The translations under genes were made by a program, and so were the position numbers. A stretch of DNA of 24,341 nt from CAZUXY01 sp964624235 (GTDB taxonomy: Bacteria; Spirochaetota; UBA4802; UBA5368). The notes under the pieces were generated by a model. That model worked only from the letters and a program-made list of their open reading frames with translations, ran no database searches and was not told the origin of the DNA. This document shows, piece after piece, positions 1-6,881 of the stretch. How positions within the stretch are numbered: position 1 is the first letter of the stretch; each line of letters starts with the position of its first letter. Where the stretch lies: contig CAZUXY010000064.1 in the NCBI GenBank assembly GCA_964624235.1, positions 1-24,341 of the forward strand, given 5' to 3'.

Positions 1-1
1 G

Positions 2-973
2 ATGGAGGAACTGGGAACGACCGCCGCGAGCGGCCCACCCGACACCACCGTCTATCCCGCAAACGCCGTCTTTATTTACAACGCCGACGATCTCAATGCC
101 GTGCGGAACGACCTGGCCGGCTACTACGTCCTCATGGCCGACATCGATCTTTCCGGCTATGCCGCCGGCGAGGGATGGGTCCCCATCGGCGACGATACCA
201 ACCGCTTTACCGGCACCTTCGACGGCAACGGCCACACGATCAGTAACCTGACTATAAACCGCAGCGCGGATTATCAGGGCCTTTTCGGCTTCATAGGCAT
301 CGGGGGGATGGTTATGAACCTCGGCGTTTCCGGTTCCGTAACCGGACACTATTATATCGGCGGCCTCGCGGGATATAATTACGGCACCATAAGCGGCTGT
401 TATGCCACGGGAAACGTTACAGGCGATTCAGATATCGGCGGCCTCGCGGGATATAATTACGGCACCATAAGCGGCTGTTTTACAACGGGGAACGTACACG
501 GGACCAGTACTCTCGGCGGCCTCGTGGGGAGTAATGGTGGCACCATAAGCGGCTGTTATGCCACGGGAGACATAGACGGAACTACTATGTATGCCGGCGG
601 CCTCGTGGGGAGTAATGGTGGTAGCGGCACAGTGGAAAATTGTTACGCCACGGGAAACGTTACAGGCGGTTCACTTATCGGCGGCCTCATGGGCGGGACC
701 TACGGCACCATCAGAAACTGTTACGCCCTGGGAACGGTGAGCGGGAGCAATTACTACGGCGGACTGATAGGGAATTTTAACACCGCTATTGGCAGCATAA
801 GCTCCTGCTATTATTACCAGGGTACCGACAACGGTTTTGGCACACAGGTCTCTTCCGCCGACATGAAGCTCCAGTCCACCTACACCGGCTGGGACTTTAC
901 GACCGTCTGGGCCATTAATGGGGCAATCAACAACGGGTACCCCTACCTGCGAAGCATTCCGCCGGGAAGCTAG
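2..973 (+). CDS. GLUG-repeat surface protein, 5' end outside window
   Basis: The visible 323 residues are a GLUG-type repeat protein (family motif around Gly-Leu-x-Gly, usually part of a beta-helical extracellular domain). About six units run from residue 118 to 275, each with an IGGLAG- or GGLVG-like turn followed by GTI-x-x-C-Y. An N-terminal module (residues 19-112, with FTGTFDGNGHTI near 69-80) and a C-terminal GW-F-TTVWAI ... GYPYL segment complete the fold. The next gene encodes a paralogue in which the equivalent Met-Glu-Glu lies just after a lipobox cysteine. The true start with a lipoprotein signal peptide is therefore most likely upstream of base 1, and the ATG at base 2 is probably internal. 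Inferred role: surface-exposed or periplasmic adhesin-like lipoprotein; ligand unknown. Confidence 0.8.
   Translation: MEELGTTAASGPPDTTVYPANAVFIYNADDLNAVRNDLAGYYVLMADIDLSGYAAGEGWVPIGDDTNRFTGTFDGNGHTISNLTINRSADYQGLFGFIGIGGMVMNLGVSGSVTGHYYIGGLAGYNYGTISGCYATGNVTGDSDIGGLAGYNYGTISGCFTTGNVHGTSTLGGLVGSNGGTISGCYATGDIDGTTMYAGGLVGSNGGSGTVENCYATGNVTGGSLIGGLMGGTYGTIRNCYALGTVSGSNYYGGLIGNFNTAIGSISSCYYYQGTDNGFGTQVSSADMKLQSTYTGWDFTTVWAINGAINNGYPYLRSIPPGS
354..479 (+). repeat. Exact 48-bp direct repeat inside the GLUG gene
   Basis: Bases 354-401 and 432-479 are identical over 48 bp with a period of 78 bp, which is 26 codons or one GLUG unit. The flanking units are the same in protein but diverged in DNA, so this pair is a recent duplication or gene conversion. 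In-frame units like this can change copy number by slippage or recombination without breaking the reading frame. Confidence 0.85.
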
Positions 974-1124
974 GAGGGCAATCGGTCATGACTGCAAAAA
1001 ATATTACAAAAACGTTCCAATTCGCTCAATCCGAACGACGGCGACGCTCCCGAATGTATACTGTTCCCAATAAGTATCCTTTTGCCGCATGGAACTTTAT
1101 ACGAGTGAACACGGGGAAACGTCC

Positions 1125-1922
1125 ATGAACCGAACGAAAAAGTATCTTCTCGCCCTCCTGCCGGCGCTGGTCCTATGGGCCGGTTGTTCTAATATGCTGG
1201 AGGAACTGCAAAAGACCGCGAGTAAAACAGGGAGCGGCTTCCCCGCGAACGCCGTCTTCATTTACACCGCCGACGAGTTCAATGCCGTGCGGAACGATCT
1301 TGCCGGCTACTACGTTCTCATGGCCGACATAGACCTTTCGGGATACGGTAATTGGGTCCCCATCGGCGATTATACCAACCGCTTTACCGGTACCCTGGAC
1401 GGCAATGGCCACATAATCAACAACCTGACGATTAACGGCACTGCGAATTACCAGGGTCTTTTCGGCTGTATAGGCGCCGGGGGAACGGTCATGAACCTCG
1501 GCGTTTCCGGTTCTGTTATCGGACACTATTCTATTGGCGGCCTCGTGGGATATAACGAAGGCACCATAGAGAACTGTTACACATCCGGTTCTATTTACGG
1601 TACCGGTGGTTCGTCCGCTGCAGGCGGCCTCGCGGGATATAATAACGGCGGCGCCATCACCAACTGCTACTCCTCCAGTGATGTTGACTATACTTTTTTT
1701 GATGTACGTATCGGCGGCCTCGTAGGGATCAATACCGGCAGCGTGATCTCCTGTTACTTTACCGACGATTCGGATAACGGCTTCGGCACACGAAAAACGA
1801 GCGGCTGGGCCGATCCGCTGACTTTTACCGGCTGGAACTTTACGACCGTCTGGGCCATTGACGATACCGGGACCATTAACAGCGGGTACCCCTATCTGCG
1901 GAGCATTCCGCCGGGACCGTGA
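1125..1922 (+). CDS. GLUG-repeat lipoprotein, paralogue of the preceding gene
   Basis: The 265-residue product begins MNRTKKYLLALLPALVLWAGC, a lipoprotein signal peptide with lipobox W-A-G-C and the acylated cysteine at residue 21. A longer frame opens at 1089, but the ATG at 1125 follows a GGGGAA ribosome site by about seven bases and gives a proper signal peptide, so it was chosen. The rest aligns with the upstream gene: the same NAVFIY-x-A-D-E/D start, FTGT-DGNGH module, shorter GLUG repeats (about three to four units), and the same GYPYLRSIPPG end. Nucleotide similarity is also high at both ends and just past the stop codon, indicating tandem duplication. The 151-bp gap before it (974-1124) shows no gene. 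Function beyond an envelope-anchored repeat protein cannot be assigned. Confidence 0.85.
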   Translation: MNRTKKYLLALLPALVLWAGCSNMLEELQKTASKTGSGFPANAVFIYTADEFNAVRNDLAGYYVLMADIDLSGYGNWVPIGDYTNRFTGTLDGNGHIINNLTINGTANYQGLFGCIGAGGTVMNLGVSGSVIGHYSIGGLVGYNEGTIENCYTSGSIYGTGGSSAAGGLAGYNNGGAITNCYSSSDVDYTFFDVRIGGLVGINTGSVISCYFTDDSDNGFGTRKTSGWADPLTFTGWNFTTVWAIDDTGTINSGYPYLRSIPPGP

Positions 1923-2003
1923 GGCAGGGAACAGTCATCAGGTATAATGAACGGATTAAGCAACAAATGAATAGTACAGATTAAAAAATGGAGCGATACA
2001 CCT

Positions 2004-3137
2004 ATGAGAATAAAACTGCTGTGCATCACCGTGACGCTGGCGTTCGCCGTAATCGCCGCGAGCGGCATGGAGCCGGCACCGAACAACGATACGGTGAAAA
2101 AGGACGGTCCTTTATCGTCGCCGGGGGGCCTGTCCCATAAGACGGTCTTCTTCGACCTGAAGCTTTTCGGCGGTGATAACGACACCGGACAACGGATCAA
2201 CAGGCGGTTGCGCGGCAGGCTGGCCGCCCTGCAGAACTGCGAACTCCTCGGTCGGGGCCCTGGCGGCGCACCGCCCTGCGACAGCGCCGACTGCGCCCGC
2301 GTGTACGGCAAAACGGCCGGCGCCCACCGGGTCATCTACGGTTACGTATCGCTTAAAACCGATACGGAAAAAGCGCGTCTGGGCGACACCGGCTTTGAAA
2401 AATACATCATTAAGACCGAAAAGCGCGAAACCTACCTCATAAAGATCAAACTCCTCGACGTGGAAACGGGGGAAATTCTCGCCGAAACCGGGAAAAAGTC
2501 GGGGCCGGAAAACCTCGATACGACCGTCGACGAGATGGTCGCCGAACTGGCCCCCCGGTACGAACCCCGGGCAGAGATAAAACCCGTGAAAACCGAGGAG
2601 CCGGAAAAAACCATCGCCGTCGATAAAACGAAACGGGAGACGCCGCCCGGAAGCTTTCTTCCCCGCGAATACTCCCTGGGCCTCGGCTTTTCGTTTATGG
2701 CGCCCATGGGCGATTTCAGGGACGTGGCGAGCTTCGCCTCGGGCGCCGCGATCGAGGCGCGAATCGGCGGCGTTCCCGCCCTCCCGAATTTTGAGCTTCG
2801 CCCCCTGCTGGGCTGTTACTTCTACGCCGCCGAGGACGAAAGCGTCGACTCGTACCGGTCGCTGTACCTGTCCCTTTCGGCGGGCTACCGCTTTACGCCA
2901 TACCGGGGAATAACGGCGACGCCTCTGTTGGGGGGAGGGTATATTCTCCATTTCGTGGAAAGCGACACCGGAAGCACAACCTACGGCGATCCGCTTCTTT
3001 CCGTCCGCCTTGGGTTTGATTACCTTATCTGTCCGGGACTCACGCTCACGGCCGTCCCGGGATACATACTGTTCTTTGAGCAAAACGGTTTCGGCATGTA
3101 CCCGGTATTCGACCTGGGGGTCACATACTCGTTCTGA
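2004..3137 (+). CDS. TolB-N/CsgG-like periplasmic domain fused to an outer-membrane beta-barrel
   Basis: The 377-residue protein has a signal peptide (residues 1-21, hydrophobic core CITVTLAFAVIAAS, no lipobox). Residues 46-185 resemble the alpha/beta domain of TolB-N/CsgG/LpoB proteins: a strand KTVFFDL, a helix, a cysteine-containing loop (C79, C92, C97), a strand HRVIYGYV, then an LLDVETGEILAE strand typical of CsgG-type proteins. Residues 186-218 are a charged Pro/Lys/Glu linker. Residues 222-377 show alternating amphipathic strands with Gly and aromatic residues, ending TYSF, a normal C-terminal signal for outer-membrane barrel insertion. The ATG at 2004 follows GGAGCG. It lies 81 bp after the GLUG gene and 71 bp before the next, so co-transcription is plausible. 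Role inferred: an outer-membrane protein with a periplasmic docking domain. Exact function unknown. Confidence 0.65.
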   Translation: MRIKLLCITVTLAFAVIAASGMEPAPNNDTVKKDGPLSSPGGLSHKTVFFDLKLFGGDNDTGQRINRRLRGRLAALQNCELLGRGPGGAPPCDSADCARVYGKTAGAHRVIYGYVSLKTDTEKARLGDTGFEKYIIKTEKRETYLIKIKLLDVETGEILAETGKKSGPENLDTTVDEMVAELAPRYEPRAEIKPVKTEEPEKTIAVDKTKRETPPGSFLPREYSLGLGFSFMAPMGDFRDVASFASGAAIEARIGGVPALPNFELRPLLGCYFYAAEDESVDSYRSLYLSLSAGYRFTPYRGITATPLLGGGYILHFVESDTGSTTYGDPLLSVRLGFDYLICPGLTLTAVPGYILFFEQNGFGMYPVFDLGVTYSF

Positions 3138-3208
3138 CAAAAAATCAAACGATCCATGCCCCGTAACGCCGGCAATGGACCGTGAATACCAGCAAAAGGA
3201 AAATATCC

Positions 3209-3829
3209 ATGAATTCAACTGAAAAAAAAATCACCTCCACCCTTCAACAAAAAACCGCTTTCGCCGTTATCGCGGTCCACCTCATCTCTATTGCCGTCAT
3301 ATTTTTAGCCCTCGGGGCATTCTCCCGGCGGGAAGGCGCGCGGGATATACGGGCGACCGTGGAGAAGCTTGAAAAATCGGTCTCGACCGAAAAATCCATC
3401 GTCGACGCGGTGGCCCGGCTCTCGGATCTGGCGCGGGAAAGCGGCTACGAACTGGCGGTGGACGATATCATAAAAGACCATCGTGCCGCCATGACCGCGG
3501 TGAAAGGAAACCTGGCCGTTTTAAAAGACCTGGAGCGTGAAAAAACCGGCGGCAATGTGCTGATCTACGCCGTTATCGTCGTCGCGGTACAGGGCGTGCT
3601 GCTGCTGCTCTTCCTGCTCAAGCTCAACCGGTCGGCCTCGTTCACCCTGCGACTCATCGCACGGCAGATCGACAACGCCCTCGTCGGCGAAAAGATCGAT
3701 CGGAACGGCGAGGACAGTGTCATCGAGCTGCGCGGGTTGTATGATTCATTCGGGGAACTGCTGAACAGAATCGAAGAACAAAGCACCAAGAAAACGAAGA
3801 GTTCAATAAACATAAAGAAACCGACGTGA
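3209..3829 (+). CDS. Two-helix inner-membrane protein with a HAMP-like tail
   Basis: The 206-residue product has a transmembrane helix at about 17-38, a helical charged loop of about 77 residues (39-115), a second transmembrane helix at about 116-138, and a cytoplasmic helical region (139-190) reminiscent of HAMP linkers. A Lys/Ser-rich tail follows. This is the topology of a chemoreceptor or sensor kinase front half, but no methyl-accepting, kinase or cyclase domain follows. A GTG frame opens at 3182, but the ATG at 3209 sits eight bases after AGGA and is preferred. It may be a truncated sensor, a partner subunit, or a structural membrane protein. Nothing shows a frameshift into a downstream output domain, since the following 136 bp carry no continuation. 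Confidence 0.6.
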   Translation: MNSTEKKITSTLQQKTAFAVIAVHLISIAVIFLALGAFSRREGARDIRATVEKLEKSVSTEKSIVDAVARLSDLARESGYELAVDDIIKDHRAAMTAVKGNLAVLKDLEREKTGGNVLIYAVIVVAVQGVLLLLFLLKLNRSASFTLRLIARQIDNALVGEKIDRNGEDSVIELRGLYDSFGELLNRIEEQSTKKTKSSINIKKPT

Positions 3830-3965
3830 CATAGGCGCGATACCCCAGGGTTGAGGCCGCGCCTTGCCGGTCGCGTTTGTTTTCAGCCAGAGAAACCATT
3901 GCAGGCAACAGCGGTACTTCAGTGTCGAAGGCGGTTATCCCGCCGGGCTCCACCGGTGTATACCG

Positions 3966-4928
3966 CTACTCCACCCCTGCCGGCGCCGGCAGGTCGTCGG
4001 CGATCCCGCCGCCCGCGAGAAACCCGCGGCCCTTTGCCGCTTTCCCCATCATCAGGTCGATGCGGCGGTCTTTTTCCTCCCAGAGATCGTTAAGCCACTT
4101 CTGAAAGCGCTCGCGGTAATGGTGGTCTTCGATATAATTGCCGATGAGATCTTTGGTCACCGGCAACTCCTCGACGTGCACCTTTATCTCCCTCACCTTG
4201 CCGCACAGAAAGTCCCAGAACTTCCAGGGGCCGTCCGGGTAGGCGATGGTGACGTTGAGTACGCTGGTGAGCTGTTCACCCATGGTGGTGAAGACGAAGC
4301 CGATGCCTCCCGATTTGGGCTTTAAAAGATTACGGTAGGGCGATTCCTGACGACGGTGCTTGGCCTTCGTGAAGCGGGTGCCCTCGACAAAGTTCATAAT
4401 GGATACGGGGATGTTGCGGAACTTCGCGCAGGCCTTCTTGGTGATCTCGATGTCCTTTCCCTTCAGGTGTGGTTTCTTTTCCAGAAATGAAGCGGAGTAG
4501 CGTTTCATGAAGGGGAAGTCCAGCGCCCACCACGCGGGTCCCAGCACGGGCACCCAGATGAGTTCCTTTTTAAGAAAAAATTTCAGAAAGGGTATTTTCC
4601 CGTTGAAGATCTTCTGGAGCACCACGATGTCGGTCCAGGACTGGTGGTTGGCCAGCACCAGGTACCATTTACGCAGGCTTAAGGCCTCCATCCCGCTGAC
4701 GTGCCAGCGGGCCTTCTGGGTGAGCTTCATAGCCAAATTGTTACACGATATCCACAGCCGTGCGATACCGTCGAGGACGCGGTTGAACAGGGTGACCGCA
4801 GGCCTGTAGCGGATGATCAGCTTGAGCGCCGTAACCGGAAAAAGGAACGCCGACCAGAAGAGGGTGTTGAGCGAAAGCAGCAGCACGGACAGCGATCCCT
4901 TGAGCCTGAACTTAATGGTATTAAACAT
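3966..4928 (-). CDS. YihG-like 1-acylglycerol-phosphate acyltransferase family protein
   Basis: The 320-residue protein belongs to the PlsC/LPLAT superfamily and resembles the YihG branch. It has an N-terminal membrane helix (about 10-38), the catalytic block NHQSWTD at residues 94-100 (His95 and Asp100 of the HX4D motif) and the acceptor-binding block EGTRF at 182-186. The family transfers an acyl chain from acyl-CoA or acyl-ACP to a lysophospholipid at the inner membrane. Substrate cannot be decided here. The reading frame extends to 5030, but the ATG at 4928 is preceded by GGGGAGA eight bases upstream, so it was chosen. The gene converges on the membrane-protein gene ending at 3829 and stands alone. 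The C-terminal 25 residues, rich in Gly, Ala and Pro, look unstructured. Confidence 0.85.
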   Translation of the reverse strand: MFNTIKFRLKGSLSVLLLSLNTLFWSAFLFPVTALKLIIRYRPAVTLFNRVLDGIARLWISCNNLAMKLTQKARWHVSGMEALSLRKWYLVLANHQSWTDIVVLQKIFNGKIPFLKFFLKKELIWVPVLGPAWWALDFPFMKRYSASFLEKKPHLKGKDIEITKKACAKFRNIPVSIMNFVEGTRFTKAKHRRQESPYRNLLKPKSGGIGFVFTTMGEQLTSVLNVTIAYPDGPWKFWDFLCGKVREIKVHVEELPVTKDLIGNYIEDHHYRERFQKWLNDLWEEKDRRIDLMMGKAAKGRGFLAGGGIADDLPAPAGVE

Positions 4929-5520
4929 GGTTTCTCCCCACAGATTGATAGCACAACTCCGGGTCATTACCTGAATGGTAAGCTCTGGAAGGTATTCAAA
5001 ATAATGCAGAGTTATCTTACTATAAGACACTATAACACGTAAAGGGGTGCGTGTCCACTAAATGTTTTTTTATTTTCGTTATATGACGGTTTTTCGGCGT
5101 GTTCGGTAAGATTTCTTACCCCTTCGGGGATTCGAAATGACGACGTAATCTTGTCATTTCGACGACCGGCAGGGAGGAGAAATCTTGTTGTTGCACGACA
5201 AGATTCCTCACCCCTTCGGGGATTCGAAATGACAGGGAAAATGTCTTCACCCCTGCGGAGATTTGAAATGACAGCCGTCAGTCGTTCCCACCTTCTCTCA
5301 TATCCTCTCTTTTCTTATCCCCAAAGAGAAGATATTCCTTTACTGCCATCATACGATGACAGGTTCAGCACCTGTTCCCCCTCCGACACCCCCGCGGCGG
5401 TACGTTGATCAACAGGTCCCGCGATATTCTTTACTGTTAATAAAAATTACTTTCCTTTTTTCCGAAGATGCTCCAGTATATATCTGGTTCTACCGTTTAC
5501 TCGTGATAAGGAGATCCCCC
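4929..5520. other. 592-bp non-coding region between divergent genes
   Basis: No credible gene is seen. It must hold the promoters of the acyltransferase (leftward) and the CsgG-like lipoprotein (rightward), but I cannot name them with confidence. Its centre (5108-5274) is a cluster of palindromic dispersed repeats, annotated separately. Bases 5281-5340 are pyrimidine-rich. Confidence 0.6.
5108..5274. repeat. Cluster of palindromic intergenic repeats
   Basis: Three copies of a unit reading about CCCCTTCGGGGATTCGAAATGAC occur at 5108-5141, 5201-5233 and, more diverged, 5241-5273. An inverted unit lies at 5153-5187. GTCATTTCGA (5153-5162) pairs with TCGAAATGAC at 5224-5233, and AATCTTG (5181-5187) pairs with CAAGATT (5199-5205), giving a long imperfect hairpin with an 11-base loop. 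The same inverted arm could instead pair with the first copy (5132-5141). The GTCATTTCGAC ... GAGAAATCTT pattern resembles dispersed REP-like repeats known from many bacterial genomes. No transposase is nearby. Confidence 0.75.
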
Positions 5521-6111
5521 ATGAAGCGGCTGTTATGCCTGTTGCCGGCGCTGGTAATGGCGCTGAATTGCGCGTCCGCCGTCAAGCCCTACCCGTCTGA
5601 AAAACGCTATCTTATAGCGGTAATGAACTTTCACCTGAAAACCCCCAGTGACGTACACAACGAAAAGCTCGAAGCCCTCAACCGCGAGAAGATGACCGGT
5701 ATGCTTCTTGAATCGGGCAGAGTAAGGATCGCCGAAAGGGAGAAGATCGATAAAATCCTCCAGGAACAGAAACTGGGACAAACGGGATTGATCGATGAGA
5801 ATACCGCATCCCGCATAGGAAAACTCGCCGGAGTCGACGCCGTACTGTTCGGGGACATTACGCCGCTGAAAACGGGGAATGTGAAGCAATCCGAAGGACG
5901 CAAAGCGGTCGTAGAAATGACCATCACCGGAAAACTCGTCAACGCCACCACCGGCGAGATAATCGCAACAGCAGTTAAAACCGGCAAGGACACCGTTCCG
6001 CTGATGAGAGGCACCCGAAAGGTGGTAAAGATGAAGCTCAAACCCCTGATGGACCGGCTGGTGACCGAGTTCACCGGAAGTCTTATCGAAAAAATCCCGG
6101 CGAAGCCGTAG
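5521..6111 (+). CDS. CsgG/LpoB-family lipoprotein
   Basis: The 196-residue product begins with a short lipoprotein signal MKRLLCLLPALVMALNC, predicted acylation at Cys17. The residue before Cys is Asn, a relaxed lipobox seen in some spirochaetes and less usual in enterobacteria. Residues 25-190 follow the CsgG/DUF799/LpoB pattern: a first strand (AVMNF), a helix, an RIAEREKIDKILQEQ segment near 71-85, ASRIGKLAGVDAVLFGDI, then strands ending in NATTGEIIATAVK. The family includes CsgG secretion subunits and regulators of peptidoglycan synthases. No curli genes are nearby, so a curli role is not supported. The ATG at 5521 follows AAGGAGAT by about six bases. The gene looks monocistronic and ends in a strong terminator. 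Confidence 0.8.
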   Translation: MKRLLCLLPALVMALNCASAVKPYPSEKRYLIAVMNFHLKTPSDVHNEKLEALNREKMTGMLLESGRVRIAEREKIDKILQEQKLGQTGLIDENTASRIGKLAGVDAVLFGDITPLKTGNVKQSEGRKAVVEMTITGKLVNATTGEIIATAVKTGKDTVPLMRGTRKVVKMKLKPLMDRLVTEFTGSLIEKIPAKP

Positions 6112-6131
6112 TCAGCACAGGTCACTGACGC

Positions 6132-6163
6132 AAAAAGACACGGGATTTTCCGTGTCTTTTTTT
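6132..6163 (+). terminator. Rho-independent terminator
   Basis: A perfect 12-bp stem (6132-6143 with 6150-6161), loop GATTTT, and a run of T residues lies 20 bp after the stop of the CsgG-like gene. As the stem is flanked by A residues on its left, it could also act for leftward transcripts arriving from the cyclophilin gene. Confidence 0.9.
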
Positions 6164-6276
6164 ACTACAGGAGGATACGCAACAATCGTAAGGGTGATTT
6201 GATTCTTCGATGCCCCCATCGAACCGGTGACTCTACCGCGATTCGCGGATTCGCGTACCGCGCGTTCGGGGTTGCG

Positions 6277-6783
6277 TTACTTCCTGATTTTACCGTTCCA
6301 CTCCTTGATGCGGTCGGGGAGTTTCGCGAAAAGGGCCTCGACGTCCCCCTCGATGGTGATCGAATCTATCACATCGCCCTGCGCTATGCTGTTGACGGTC
6401 TTCTGGTCGTTTTCATCTTTCACCACCCCGAACACGGTATGCTTGCCGTCCAGCCACGGCGTGGCCACGTGGGTAATGAAAAACTGGCTGCCGTTGGTGC
6501 CGGGACCGGCGTTGGCCATGGACAGCACGCCGGGCCTGTCGTGTTTCAGGGAGGGGATGCATTCATCCTCGAAGGTGTAGCCGGGCCCGCCGGTGCCCTT
6601 GCCGTAGGGACACCCCCCCTGTATCATAAAGTTGTCGATGACGCGATGGAATTTAAGCCCGTTATAAAAGCCCTGTCTCACCAGGTTGGCAAAACTCGCC
6701 ACGGTGACCGGGGCCTTGTCGTCGTGTAGGTCAAGTTTGATATCGCCTTTGCCGGTTTTTACGACGGCGCTCAGTGTGCCCAT
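6277..6783 (-). CDS. Cyclophilin-type peptidyl-prolyl cis-trans isomerase
   Basis: The 168-residue, single-domain protein has the full cyclophilin signature. FHRVI (45-49, catalytic Arg47), F-M-I-Q-G-G (52-57), SMANAGPGTNGSQFFIT (88-104) and PWLDGKHTVFG (109-119, with the cyclosporin-site Trp110 kept) are all present. It catalyses proline cis-trans isomerisation and helps protein folding. There is no signal peptide, so it is predicted to be cytoplasmic. The ATG at 6783 is preceded by AAGGCAGG. It lies 98 bp downstream of the DEAD-box helicase on the same strand and could be transcribed with it. The C-terminal extension (about 140-168) after the core is slightly longer than in minimal bacterial cyclophilins. 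Confidence 0.95.
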   Translation of the reverse strand: MGTLSAVVKTGKGDIKLDLHDDKAPVTVASFANLVRQGFYNGLKFHRVIDNFMIQGGCPYGKGTGGPGYTFEDECIPSLKHDRPGVLSMANAGPGTNGSQFFITHVATPWLDGKHTVFGVVKDENDQKTVNSIAQGDVIDSITIEGDVEALFAKLPDRIKEWNGKIRK

Positions 6784-6881
6784 GATAGTACCTGCCTTGT
6801 ATCGTGATTACACCCATAGTGGCGCGCCTGCTCCCGTTGTCCAGAGGAATTTCACGGGTATGGCCGACCGGGACGAGGCAA

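Noticed and set aside
2112..3218. A 368-codon open frame on the minus strand
   Set aside because: It is antisense to the barrel fusion gene, has Arg/Gly/Val-biased composition and no family motif. The plus-strand gene has signal peptide, domain pattern and ribosome site.
3966..4928. Possible frameshifts in the acyltransferase from several overlapping open frames (4330-4533 minus, 4507-4809 plus)
   Set aside because: The main frame is uninterrupted and contains both catalytic blocks in order. The others are shadows.
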